Shown here piece after piece: positions 52,319 through 60,655 of a stretch of DNA of 64,000 bases (positions within the stretch are counted from its first letter, which is position 1; each line of letters opens with the position of its first letter). Source of the DNA: Cryobacterium adonitolivorans. GTDB taxonomy: Bacteria > Actinomycetota > Actinomycetes > Actinomycetales > Microbacteriaceae. The DNA lies in contig NZ_SOFL01000002.1 in the NCBI RefSeq assembly GCF_004402695.1, positions 64,956 to 128,955 of the forward strand, in the 5' to 3' direction. The notes under the pieces were generated by a model. It saw nothing but the letters and a program-made list of their open reading frames with translations, ran no database searches and was not told the origin of the DNA. The translations under genes and the position numbers were made by a program.

Positions 52319-52366
52319 CTTACTACGTAACCGTATGGTACTTACATCATAAGCTTACGACGTAAG
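52319..52366. promoter_or_regulatory. Pair of TetR operators (CTTAC-N3-GTAA)
   Basis: CTTACTACGTAAC starts at 52319 and CTTACGACGTAAG starts at 52354, 35 bases apart. The second is a perfect palindrome (5-base arms, 3-base centre) and overlaps the AAGGAGA ribosome-binding site of the DUF4386 gene; the first is near-perfect. The pair lies in the 83-base divergent gap, the classic place for a TetR protein to repress both genes. Confidence 0.75.
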
Positions 52367-52374
52367 GAGATCTC

Positions 52375-53073
52375 ATGAGTGTGGCAAGCATCAACTCCCC
52401 GAAGGCTGTCGTTCCACGGCGAGGGCTGGGCTTCACCACCTGGTCGCCGCGTTCAGCGGCACTGGTCGCCGGAGCCGGCCTCGCCGTCATGGCGGTGCTC
52501 GGCGGCTTCGCCAACTTCGGTGCGATGGCCCTGATCGCTCCGGGGGACCCCACGCAGACCGCCCAGAACCTCTCCGCCGCCCCATTCCTTTTCTGGTCGG
52601 GTGTCGCGAGCTTCATCATTGTGGCTCTGCTCGACATCCTCGTGGCGGGCGCCCTGTACACCTTGTTCAGGCCAGTGAACCGTCGGCTGTCGGCGGCGGC
52701 CGGCTGGTTGAGAACCGTCTACGCGCTGCTGCTTCTGGCGGCCGTCAGTCAGCTGGTGGTCGGGTTCTCGCTACTCGACGATCCCGAGGCCGCCTTGCCC
52801 GTGCTGGAGTCCTTTAACACCATCTGGGTTATCAGCCTGGGCCTGTTCGGCGCCTCGCTTCTCCTGGTCGGTTACCTGGCGTTCCGTTCCGGTTTCATGG
52901 CGAAGTTTTTCGGTATCCTGCTCGCCGTCGCAGGCGTGGGCTATCTGGCGGATGCCATCGGCGTGGCCCTCATCCCCGACTTCACCGCCGTTTTCGCCAA
53001 GTTCCTTTTCGTGGGCGAAGTCGTCCTCATCTTTTGGCTGTTTATCAAGGGTCGCCGCCTTCCGTCGAGCTGA
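52375..53073 (+). CDS. DUF4386 membrane protein
   Basis: This 232-residue integral membrane protein of the DUF4386 family has six hydrophobic segments. The conserved loop is FWSGVASFIIVALLDILVAGALYTLFRPVNRRLSAAAGWLRTVYAL, followed by GYLAFRSGFMAKFFGILLAVAGVGYLAD. The role of the family is unknown. AAGGAGA precedes the ATG but is shared with a TetR operator, so expression should respond to the divergent regulator. A polar N-terminal tail of about 20 residues is present. Confidence 0.88.
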   Translation: MSVASINSPKAVVPRRGLGFTTWSPRSAALVAGAGLAVMAVLGGFANFGAMALIAPGDPTQTAQNLSAAPFLFWSGVASFIIVALLDILVAGALYTLFRPVNRRLSAAAGWLRTVYALLLLAAVSQLVVGFSLLDDPEAALPVLESFNTIWVISLGLFGASLLLVGYLAFRSGFMAKFFGILLAVAGVGYLADAIGVALIPDFTAVFAKFLFVGEVVLIFWLFIKGRRLPSS

Positions 53074-53160
53074 CCGATAAATCAGAGAGACGCATCCGCG
53101 CCACCCTCATAGCGCCTGCCCCTCGGGCTGATTACGATCGACCTGACGGAGGAGAAGAAA

Positions 53161-53592
53161 ATGGCCGGATTCACGATGAGTGAATGGATCTCTCGACCAC
53201 CACACGACGTACTCGACTTTGTCACCACGCCCGACAACGCGCCCAAGATTGTTCCCTCTGTCAAGAACATGGTCAAGATTACGGGCGGACCCATTCAAGT
53301 CGGAACGCTCTATCGTGAGACCCGCGTGATGAGGGGCAAGGAAGAACAGGCCGAGCTCGAGGTCGTTGCCTATGAGCCGAGTCAGAAGTATGCCGTGAAG
53401 AATCTGACCGAGGGAATCGAAACCGTCTATCAGTACGCGTTTCACCCTGAGGCGACTGGCACACGCGTGGACCTGGTCTGTGATATCACGGCGAGTGGAG
53501 CAAAAAAGTTGATGGTCCCCATGGTCGCTGCCGTGTTGAAGAAGGAAGACGGTGACCACCTGCAGCGGTTGAAAATGGCGCTTGAGACGTGA
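53161..53592 (+). CDS. SRPBCC-family protein
   Basis: This 143-residue START-superfamily protein of the polyketide_cyc2 type begins WISRPPHDVLDFVTTPDNAPKIVPS and has EAEL-type core pieces (KEEQAELEVVAYEPSQKY) and a C-terminal helix LMVPMVAAVLKKEDGDHLQRL. The fold binds lipid-like ligands; no enzyme activity can be assigned. GGAGGAGAAGAAA lies just before the ATG. It follows DUF4386 by 87 bases and may share its transcript. Confidence 0.82.
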   Translation: MAGFTMSEWISRPPHDVLDFVTTPDNAPKIVPSVKNMVKITGGPIQVGTLYRETRVMRGKEEQAELEVVAYEPSQKYAVKNLTEGIETVYQYAFHPEATGTRVDLVCDITASGAKKLMVPMVAAVLKKEDGDHLQRLKMALET

Positions 53593-54016
53593 ACGGTTTC
53601 GCCCTTGACGAAAGGGGAGGCAACATGATCGACGACCACGGCGTGCACAAACGGGACAGGTGGCTCGGTCCCGAACGGATGACCGGCCTCGCCGACAACC
53701 TCGCAACCCATCCTCCTCTTAGGACAGACCACCCTGCTTCGCCGGGCGGAAGACGTGCCCGCGTGGCGCTCGACGGTGGCTCCGGTCTCCGCCGTACTCG
53801 TCGCCGCCTACGGAGTCATCGACGCCAGCTGGGACGCCGCCTTCAATTGCGGGGACGAGCTGGATGCGAGCGTCGCCTTCTTCGCCTTCGACCTCGGCAG
53901 GGCTACGGCTGGACGATTCCGTACTTCATCTTCTGGGCCTGGGTGATCGCCCTGTCCAGCCGGCTTATCGCGCGCCATAGTTTGGTGTCACGAGCAAGCT
54001 GACCGCGAACGGCGCG
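53593..54016 (+). pseudogene. Degraded stretch with membrane-protein-like pieces
   Basis: These 424 bases hold no intact gene. One frame gives APVSAVLVAAYGVIDASWDA, and after a shift another gives GYGWTIPYFIFWAWVIALSS followed by RLIARHS and a stop near 54002. The two pieces look like helices of one small membrane protein read in different frames, so a decayed gene is likely. The family is not known. Confidence 0.3.
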
Positions 54017-54910
54017 TCAGTGCGAGACGCTCTCCGTCTGGTTGCGCTTGAGCAGACGAGACACTCCGAGAACAATTCCCACAACGATCATTCCGAGCAC
54101 GAGCCCGAACACGGCCGACATCGCGGTGTCGGTGACCCAGACGACGACCGGCCCTGCGGCTTCCACCGCGTGCGTCACGACGTGCAGCACGTCGTAGGGG
54201 CCGTGCCAGATCGTCTCGGCCAGGTTGGTGATCACCAGGTGACCGCCGACCCACAACATGGCGACCGTGCCGATGACACTGATCACCTTGAACACGGTGG
54301 GCATGGCGGCCACGATACGGGCGCCGGTGCGCCGCACGCGGCGTGCGGTGTTCTTCATCATCGACAGCCCAATGTCGTCGATCTTCACCAGCAGGGCGAC
54401 GGCGCCGTAGACGAGCGCCGTCATGCCGAGGCCGATGACCACCAGAGCGCCGAGCGTCATCCAGATCCCAAAATCGGGATCGAGACTCGCGAGCGCGATG
54501 AGCATGATTTCGGTGCTGAGGATGAGGTCGGTGCGGATGGCGCCGAAGACGAGCTTCTTCTCATCCCGCGACTCGGTTTCGCCCGCGGCGTGATGAACGC
54601 CGAACCACTCAGTGACCTTCTCTGCACCCTCGAAGCAGAGATAGGTGCCGCCGATGATCAAGAGAAACGGCAACACCCAGGGCGCGAAGGCGGACAGCAG
54701 CAGTGCGAGCGGAATGATGATGACGAACTTGTTGAACAGGCTACCCAGTGCGATCCGCCAGACCACGTGCAGCTCCCGCGCCGGGGAAAGCCCCTGAACG
54801 TACTGCGGGGTGACGGCCGCGTCGTCGATAACGACGCCTGCGGTTTTAGCGCTCGCCTTGAGGGCGGCGGTAAGAATGTCATCGACTACGGCGAGCAAGC
54901 CGACCGACAT
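54017..54910 (-). CDS. DUF808 family membrane protein (YedI-like)
   Basis: This 297-residue protein of the DUF808/YedI family begins MSVGLLAVVDDILTAALKASAKTAGVVIDDAAVTPQYVQG, then has several membrane segments, EGAEKVTEWF and KLVFGAIRTDLILSTEIMLIALASL. The function of the family is not established. AAGGAGAA lies before the ATG at 54910. It diverges from the Pyr_excise-like gene with 125 bases between them; no shared motif was found. Confidence 0.9.
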   Translation of the reverse strand: MSVGLLAVVDDILTAALKASAKTAGVVIDDAAVTPQYVQGLSPARELHVVWRIALGSLFNKFVIIIPLALLLSAFAPWVLPFLLIIGGTYLCFEGAEKVTEWFGVHHAAGETESRDEKKLVFGAIRTDLILSTEIMLIALASLDPDFGIWMTLGALVVIGLGMTALVYGAVALLVKIDDIGLSMMKNTARRVRRTGARIVAAMPTVFKVISVIGTVAMLWVGGHLVITNLAETIWHGPYDVLHVVTHAVEAAGPVVVWVTDTAMSAVFGLVLGMIVVGIVLGVSRLLKRNQTESVSH

Positions 54911-55035
54911 CTGGTTCTCCTTGGATCGGGGCGTCGTCCTCGTTCGGGGCGACGTCAAGGTGACCAGAGTACAGTGCGGCCGGAGCGGGAGCATCTGCGC
55001 CTCACGGACGTTTCGCAGCGGGTAAGACTGTAGGG

Positions 55036-55869
55036 GTGCAGACGTTTCTTCCCTTTTCCGACTTTGCCGAGAGCGCGCAGGTCCTGGATTCCGCGCGGTT
55101 GGGCAAACAACGGGTCGAGGCGCTTCAGGTGCTTCGTGCGATCGTGCTGCCGGCCTACGGCTGGCAGAGCCATCCCGCCATGCAGATGTGGCGGGGGTAC
55201 GTACCCGAACTCACCCGCTACGCGCTGGCGATGGTGGACGAGTGGACCGGCCGGGGCAATGCTGACAGCACCCGCCCGCTCATCACGGAGTTCGCGCCGG
55301 ACGCGGCGAAAGATGAAGCGACGTTTCCCGTGCCCTCCTGGCTCGGCAATGAGGCCTTGCACCTGAGCCATCGTTCGAACCTGGTGCGGAAGGCACCGGA
55401 GTTCTATGCACCACTGTTCCCCGGGGCGCCGGACGACCTTCCCTACGTCTGGCCGGGCACTGACCCGGGCGTTTCCGGGCACGCTGCGGGCGCTGTGAGC
55501 GGGACCGCGGGGGAGTCCCTTTCGCCGGTGTGGATACTGCGGCCACGCAGTTCCAGCGAGTACGAGGAGTGGATGACCGGGGGAATCGTCTCTCTGCGGG
55601 GGCTGTCCCCGCTCGGCAAGCGCACCGCGAAATGGAAGACGCAGCTGGAAGCCTTCGCGGCGCTCGAACCCGGCACGCCCATTGCCGTGCTCGCCGTCGA
55701 CGGCGAGAGGCTCATTCGCGGCACCGTCTCCGGTTCCGTTGTGACCACGGCGGATGAGGACGGCGAGCCGGTGCTACGACTACCGGTCGAGTTTCGGGGC
55801 GAGCTTGCGCGGCGTTCCTTTCCGTATCCGGCGCTGCTGCAAGACCCGCGCACGGTGTTCTCCGTCTGA
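55036..55869 (+). CDS. MSMEG_6728/Pyr_excise-like protein
   Basis: This 277-residue protein begins MQTFLPFSDFAESAQVLDSARLGKQRVEALQVLR. This is the N-terminal pattern of a mycobacterial family distantly related to T4 endonuclease V (pyrimidine dimer glycosylase, PF03013). The N-terminal Thr/Arg/Glu catalytic arrangement of EndoV is not clearly kept, so repair activity is uncertain. The second half (about 175-277) is a separate beta-rich domain (ELARRSFPYPALL). The start is a GTG at 55036 with little ribosome-binding signal. Confidence 0.72.
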   Translation: MQTFLPFSDFAESAQVLDSARLGKQRVEALQVLRAIVLPAYGWQSHPAMQMWRGYVPELTRYALAMVDEWTGRGNADSTRPLITEFAPDAAKDEATFPVPSWLGNEALHLSHRSNLVRKAPEFYAPLFPGAPDDLPYVWPGTDPGVSGHAAGAVSGTAGESLSPVWILRPRSSSEYEEWMTGGIVSLRGLSPLGKRTAKWKTQLEAFAALEPGTPIAVLAVDGERLIRGTVSGSVVTTADEDGEPVLRLPVEFRGELARRSFPYPALLQDPRTVFSV

Positions 55870-55899
55870 CCAACGGCCAGGTCAGGTACTGTGTGGGAC

Positions 55900-56253
55900 A
55901 TGTCACTGATGTGGGAAGAAGTCGTCATCGACAGTCGCGACCCGAGGGTGCTCGGGCTGTGGTGGCGAGATGCCTTGGACTGGGTCGTGGTCGGCGAAAG
56001 CGACGACGAGTTGGAGATTGCGCCCGCGGAGGGTGCCCATCCGACACTGCTGTTCGGTTCGGTGCCCGAAGAGAAGAGGGTGAAGAACCGCCTCCATCTC
56101 GACTTCGTGCCCGACGACCAGGCTGTCGAGGTTGAGCGTCTGATCGCAATGGGCGCCAGCCGTGCCGATGTCGGTCAGGTTGACGTTCCCTGGGTGGTCC
56201 TCGCGGATCCCGAGGGCAACGAGTTCTGCGTTCTCTCGGCCCGCCCCTCGTAA
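55900..56253 (+). CDS. VOC/glyoxalase-like protein
   Basis: This protein of about 117 residues is a single VOC-type (glyoxalase_6) protein: EEVVIDSRDPRVLGLWWRDALDW, HPTLLFGSVPEEKRVKNRLHLDFVPDD, and the end WVVLADPEGNEFCVL. Metal ligands are partly present (H in LHLDF, E in GNEFCVL). Enzyme activity is not shown; the family includes lyases and binding proteins. The ATG at 55900 is chosen; a GTG three codons earlier is possible. It follows the Pyr_excise-like gene by 30 bases. Confidence 0.82.
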   Translation: MSLMWEEVVIDSRDPRVLGLWWRDALDWVVVGESDDELEIAPAEGAHPTLLFGSVPEEKRVKNRLHLDFVPDDQAVEVERLIAMGASRADVGQVDVPWVVLADPEGNEFCVLSARPS

Positions 56254-56255
56254 AC

Positions 56256-57164
56256 TCACGGACTGGACGGCGCCACCGGCACTCGGGGCAGCCAGCAACG
56301 CACCGCATCGCGATACCGTCGGAATTCGGCGCCGAAGCGTCGTTCGAGGTCGGCCTCTTCGTGCGGTCGGATGGCGTAGTTCCAGAGCATCGAGCCGGCG
56401 ATCGCATAGACGATGACCAGCCAGGACGAGAGGATGAGGCCGACCGCGACGCCCTGCACGATGCCGGATACCGCCATCGGGTTGCGCACCCAGCGGTACG
56501 GTCCGGCGATGACCAGGCTGTTGGGCATCGCCGAGGGCAACGGTGTGCCATTTCCCAGCGTCGACATCACCACGGCCGACCAGATGCCCAGGGCACTGGC
56601 GGCCACGAGCACGGCAACGCCAACGGGGCCGGCGAAGGCCGGGAGCGGGATCGCGATTGCCCACCGCTGCTCGAGGAGCGCGGCGATGAGCGGGATCACG
56701 ACGAGGAACAGACCCCAGAAAACGGCTATCTGCATAAAGGTCGCCACCACGTGGGTTGCCGCGGCGGGTCGAACGGCCGCGGGCCGAAAGGCGAACGGAC
56801 CGCGAATCATCCAGTCTGTGGGAATGCGCCCGACCACCACGAGGCACAGCGCTAACGCGGATCCGGCGGTGGCCGCAGCCATGATGACCACGCCCCAGCC
56901 CGCTTCGCCTGTGACCGTGGCGTAGCCCGCCAGGGCGATGGTGACGACGACCGTCCAGCAGGTACTCACGACCGCGGCGGCCCGCACGCCCAGCGCCGCC
57001 AGTGCCGAGGCCCCGACAAAGAGTGGGATGTCGAAGGCGGCGACAACGATCGGGTTGAGGCCGCCGAGGGTCACGTCGCGCACGAACGGAAACGTGAACA
57101 CAGCGATCCACCACGCGGCACCCGCAATCGCCTGCACGGCGAAATATGTTCGACCCCATCGCAT
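56256..57164 (-). CDS. Isoprenylcysteine methyltransferase-family membrane protein
   Basis: This 302-residue membrane protein has about seven hydrophobic segments and a C-terminal ICMT/PEMT signature: IAGPYRWVRNPMAVSGIVQG and, after another helix, RPHEEADLERRFGAEFRRYRDAV. The family methylates lipids or prenylated ends with SAM, and the bacterial substrates are mostly unknown. Its stop is 2 bases beyond the convergent VOC gene. It begins at 57164, 50 bases after the LysE gene stop, on the same strand. Confidence 0.87.
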   Translation of the reverse strand: MRWGRTYFAVQAIAGAAWWIAVFTFPFVRDVTLGGLNPIVVAAFDIPLFVGASALAALGVRAAAVVSTCWTVVVTIALAGYATVTGEAGWGVVIMAAATAGSALALCLVVVGRIPTDWMIRGPFAFRPAAVRPAAATHVVATFMQIAVFWGLFLVVIPLIAALLEQRWAIAIPLPAFAGPVGVAVLVAASALGIWSAVVMSTLGNGTPLPSAMPNSLVIAGPYRWVRNPMAVSGIVQGVAVGLILSSWLVIVYAIAGSMLWNYAIRPHEEADLERRFGAEFRRYRDAVRCWLPRVPVAPSSP

Positions 57165-57214
57165 GTGCTCACCCTAATGGTGGGTCGGAATCATCTGCCG
57201 CCCGCGCTGAGGTC

Positions 57215-57838
57215 TCAGTGGATGACCGCGAGCAGCACGCCGACGGCCACGAAGAGCACGCCGAAGACGCGGTTCAACACCTGCTGACCCCGAGCGTCGC
57301 GGGTGAATCGCTGGAATGAGCGCGCCGTCACGGCGAAGAAAAACCACATCACCAGAATGTCGATCACGACGACAGTGGCGGCGACGATCAAATACTGGGC
57401 GGGCAAGGGCCGGTCGACCCGGATGAACTGCGGCAGGAACGCCAGAAAGAACACAATTGCCTTGGGGTTCAGCATGTTCACCCACAGCCCGCGCTGGAAC
57501 ATCGACCAGCGAGGCTCATCGCTCAGGGCCCTGGCACGCTCGGCATCGAGTTCCGGCTTGGCAAGAAACTGCCTGATGCCCAGATACACGAGGTAGGCGG
57601 CACCCGCGTAGCGAATGATGTTGAATGCGATCGGCGAACTGGCCACGAGCAGACCGACACCGAGCGCCACGATGACGATGTGGATGAGCAGCGCGGCCTG
57701 CTGGCCGAGGATTCCCCAGATCGAGCGTCGAAAGCCGGCGTTGAGGGCGTTGCTCATGGTGTTTATGGCCCCTGCGCCAGGCGTGAAGCTGATCAAGGTG
57801 CCCGCGCCGACAAGGGCCACCCACAGAGAGAACTGCAT
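57215..57838 (-). CDS. LysE-family amino acid exporter (RhtB-like)
   Basis: This 207-residue LysE/RhtB exporter has six hydrophobic segments. TPGAGAINTMSNALNAGFRRSIWGILGQQAALL is the N-terminal family signature (normally PGPxxxxxxxxxxxxGxxxGxxxxxG), with GAG in place of GP. KAIVFFLAFLPQFI and the C-terminal GVLFVAVGVLLAVIH follow. It should export an amino acid or homoserine-lactone-like molecule. It is divergent from a PadR regulator, with 133 bases between. Confidence 0.87.
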   Translation of the reverse strand: MQFSLWVALVGAGTLISFTPGAGAINTMSNALNAGFRRSIWGILGQQAALLIHIVIVALGVGLLVASSPIAFNIIRYAGAAYLVYLGIRQFLAKPELDAERARALSDEPRWSMFQRGLWVNMLNPKAIVFFLAFLPQFIRVDRPLPAQYLIVAATVVVIDILVMWFFFAVTARSFQRFTRDARGQQVLNRVFGVLFVAVGVLLAVIH

Positions 57839-57931
57839 CAGACCATCCTAGTTTTCCGCGCTGTTTGCGCGAGTTCGCTGAGAGTCGAGTCTCGGACCCC
57901 GTGATCTCTTTCGATTGGCCGCGCCGGACTA

Positions 57932-57956
57932 TATCGTTGAGTATCGTTAGCGATTC
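57932..57956. promoter_or_regulatory. Candidate PadR operator
   Basis: TATCGTT occurs at 57932 and 57942, and ATCGTTAGCGAT (57943-57954) is an inverted repeat. It lies just upstream of the PadR ribosome-binding site GAGGAGG, fitting autoregulation. Confidence 0.5.
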
Positions 57957-57971
57957 ACTGAGGAGGTCATC

Positions 57972-58514
57972 ATGGGTAGTTCATTCCCGGCCGGCGGGTT
58001 CGGCGGCGGTCATGCCGAGGGCATGTGGCAAGCGATGGACCAGTTGCGTTCACGCTTCGAAAAGCGCGCAGGCACCCGCATGGGGCGCGGAGACGTGCGA
58101 GCGGCGGTGCTCGCCCTGCTCGCGGAGCAGCCGATGCACGGCTACCAGATCATCCACGAGATCGAAGAGCGCAGCGGCGGCACCTGGAAGCCCAGCGCCG
58201 GCTCGGTCTACCCGACGCTGCAGCTGTTGGCCGACGAGGGGCTCATCAGCGCCGAAGAGTCGAACGGCCGCAAGACCTATTCACTGACCGACGCGGGCCG
58301 CACCGAGGCCGCCAGTTCCGGGGAGTCGGCGCCATGGTCGCCTGAAAGCACGGCGGACGACCCCGGATTCACGGCTCTGCCCAAGGCCGGATTCGAGCTC
58401 GCGCAGGCAGCCACCCAGGTCGGCCGCACCGGCACCCCGGAGCAGATCCAGCAGGCCGTAGCGGCTATCGACGAGGCACGTCGCCGGATTTACTCGATCC
58501 TCGCCCAGGACTAG
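57972..58514 (+). CDS. PadR-family transcriptional regulator
   Basis: This 180-residue regulator has a winged helix (RGDVRAAVLALLAEQPMHGYQIIHEIEERSGGTWKPSAGSVYPTLQLLADEGLISAEE, about residues 38-98). A Gly-rich tail precedes it, and the C-terminal helix AQAATQVGRTGTPEQIQQAVAAIDEARRRIYSILAQD mediates dimer formation. GAGGAGG precedes the ATG. Three bases after its stop an ABC1-type kinase starts, so both are in one operon under its control. Confidence 0.92.
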   Translation: MGSSFPAGGFGGGHAEGMWQAMDQLRSRFEKRAGTRMGRGDVRAAVLALLAEQPMHGYQIIHEIEERSGGTWKPSAGSVYPTLQLLADEGLISAEESNGRKTYSLTDAGRTEAASSGESAPWSPESTADDPGFTALPKAGFELAQAATQVGRTGTPEQIQQAVAAIDEARRRIYSILAQD

Positions 58515-58517
58515 AGG

Positions 58518-60230
58518 GTGACGCCGGGTCGCCGGAGCCGAATGCGCGTGAACCCCGGCGCTGGGGACACCCGTGCGCGGTACCGCCGGATCCTGCGATT
58601 CGCCGGCTGGAACCTCGCCGTCACGTGGTTTTACGAGCTGCTCCTGCCGCGCATCGGGCTCACGAGGGTCGCGGAGCGCACCCGCGCGAAGCGGATGCGC
58701 CGTTTCGCGCAGCGCTTCCACGTGCTCGCCGTGGAGCTGGGCGGGCTGATGATCAAGGTCGGCCAGTTCCTGTCGTCGCGCCTCGATGTGCTGCCACCCG
58801 AGATCACGTCCGAACTCGAGGGGCTGCAGGACGAGGTGCCGCCGGTTGCCTTCAGGGCGATCCGGGCGCTCGCCGAGGCCGAGCTGGGAATGCCGCTGGA
58901 GCGGGCCTTCGCGTCGGTCGACGAGACGCCGGTTGCGGCGGCATCCCTCGGTCAGGCCCATCGAGCACGGCTCGCCCCGCTCGATGCCGCCGATACCGGG
59001 CTGCACGGCGTCGTGATCAAGGTTCAACGGCCCGGCATCGATGCGATCGTCGACGTCGACCTGGCGGCGTTGCGCAGGGTGAGCGGATGGCTCAGCCACG
59101 TGCGGCTCGTGTCCGATCGGGTGGATGCGCCGGCGCTGGTCGAGGAGTTCGCGCAGACCTGCCTCGAGGAGATCGACTATCTGCACGAGGCCGCGAGCGC
59201 GGTGCGCTTCGCGGAGGACTTCGCCGACGACGAGCGGGTGAGCGTGCCCGAAATCGTCTGGGAGCGCACCACCAGGCGCGTCCTCACCCTCGAAGACGTG
59301 ACGGCGATCAAGATCACCGATGCGGATGCGCTGGGCGCGGCAGGCATCGATCCCGGGCAGGTGGCCCCGGTCTTTGCCGCCGTGATGTTCGACCAGTTGT
59401 TCACCAAGGGCTTCTTCCACGCCGATCCGCACCCGGGCAACATCTTCGTCACCCCGCTCGCCGACGATCCGAGCGGCCGCGGGTGGAGACTGACATTCAT
59501 CGACTTCGGCATGATGGGTGAGGTTCCGACAAGCACCCGCCGCGGTCTGCGGAAGATGCTGATCGCTGCCGCCTCGCGGGACGGCACGGGCCTCGTGGAC
59601 GCGGCGCGCGATGTGGGAGTGCTGCTTCCCTCCTCTGACACGAGCGAGCTGGAGAGGGCGATGACGCAGCTCTTCGCCCGATTCGGCGGCATGGGCTTCG
59701 CCGAGTTGCGCGAGGTGGACCCCCGGGAGTTCCGCGACTTCGCTGAGCAGTTCGGCGATGTGGTGCGCTCACTGCCGTTCCAGCTGCCGGAGAACTTCCT
59801 GCTCATCATCCGGGCGATGTCGCTCACCTCCGGGGTCTGCAGCTCGTTGGATCCCGCATTCAATCTCTGGGACTCCATCGAGCCCTACGCGTCGCAACTC
59901 CTGCGCGACGAGCGCGGCAACGTGGCGCAGGACCTCGGGAAGCAAGCACTTGAGAACGCCGGCATCGCCTGGGGGCTGCCGAAGCGGCTGGACGGGCTTG
60001 TCAGTCGCCTCGAAGACGGCACTGTGGCGGTCGCGAACCCGGGCCTCGAGCGGCGGGTCGCCCGGTTGGAGCGCACCGCAGGAAGAGTCGTGTCGGCGGT
60101 CCTGTTCGGTGCCATGCTCATTGCCGGCGCGGTTCTCCGCGCGGACGATGCTGTGCTCGGCGCGGTACTGATGATCGGGTCGGTCATCCCGCTGTTGCAC
60201 GCGTTGTTTGCAGGGCGGAGCGGCCGATGA
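58518..60230 (+). CDS. ABC1/UbiB-family atypical protein kinase
   Basis: This 570-residue ABC1 family protein has the KxGQ signature KVGQFLSSR (K80-R88), the A-rich loop AAASLGQAHRA, VIKVQRPGI with the ATP-binding Lys, HADPHPGN in the catalytic loop and IDFGMMG. Two hydrophobic segments close the C-terminus. These proteins have an inward KxGQ domain and ATPase activity linked to lipid or quinone metabolism. It is in an operon with PadR (GTG start, three bases from the PadR stop), an unusual but repeated arrangement in Actinobacteria. Confidence 0.9.
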   Translation: MTPGRRSRMRVNPGAGDTRARYRRILRFAGWNLAVTWFYELLLPRIGLTRVAERTRAKRMRRFAQRFHVLAVELGGLMIKVGQFLSSRLDVLPPEITSELEGLQDEVPPVAFRAIRALAEAELGMPLERAFASVDETPVAAASLGQAHRARLAPLDAADTGLHGVVIKVQRPGIDAIVDVDLAALRRVSGWLSHVRLVSDRVDAPALVEEFAQTCLEEIDYLHEAASAVRFAEDFADDERVSVPEIVWERTTRRVLTLEDVTAIKITDADALGAAGIDPGQVAPVFAAVMFDQLFTKGFFHADPHPGNIFVTPLADDPSGRGWRLTFIDFGMMGEVPTSTRRGLRKMLIAAASRDGTGLVDAARDVGVLLPSSDTSELERAMTQLFARFGGMGFAELREVDPREFRDFAEQFGDVVRSLPFQLPENFLLIIRAMSLTSGVCSSLDPAFNLWDSIEPYASQLLRDERGNVAQDLGKQALENAGIAWGLPKRLDGLVSRLEDGTVAVANPGLERRVARLERTAGRVVSAVLFGAMLIAGAVLRADDAVLGAVLMIGSVIPLLHALFAGRSGR

Positions 60231-60433
60231 CTCCTTTCGTGTCCCGCCTGCGACGCTGAGCGCCCGGAATCCAGTCCCACGGCTCAGCTGTGGTGGTAGC
60301 TTCCAGGTGACGGCAGGTGCCGTGCGTGCAGAGCAGCTGCGTTCGCGCCACGCCAGCAGTGCATGGAATCGAGTTCATCGTGACCACCGCCCCCTGAGGT
60401 AAGGACCGCCCGCCCCGCCCCGATCTCGGCTGA

Positions 60434-60619
60434 AGTGCTCCCGACGGGCCCGCAAAGCAGGAGGCCATGGCCGCCCTGTCGACGAACAGCGCACACCGCG
60501 TCGTCGACGGTGCGATCCACCCGTCCCTGATCTCGGACGAAGACGATGCCGCCGTGACGACTCAGGCCATCCTCGACGTGGTCACGGCGGTCCGAATTGC
60601 TGCACCGCTGGTGGGGTGA
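60434..60619 (+). pseudogene. Alpha/beta-hydrolase C-terminal remnant
   Basis: In frame from 60434 the peptide reads PDGPAKQEAMAALSTNSAHR, then VVDGAIHPSLISDEDDAA and VTTQAILDVVTAVR. It matches the C-terminal end of alpha/beta hydrolases (LSTNSVHRVxxGATHxSLxxDExDAA), including the His of the triad in GAIH. The rest of the enzyme is absent and an in-frame stop precedes it. AGGAGG before an internal ATG at 60467 is present but the peptide is only 50 residues. The rest of 60231-60655 shows nothing. Confidence 0.55.
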
Positions 60620-60655
60620 CCCCGCTGCACCCGACCGGGCCTCACCGACGCGAGG

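Noticed and set aside
58281-59432. 383-codon open frame opposite the ABC1 kinase
   Set aside because: It is antisense to a clear kinase gene and rich in Arg/His/Gly typical of GC-rich shadow frames.
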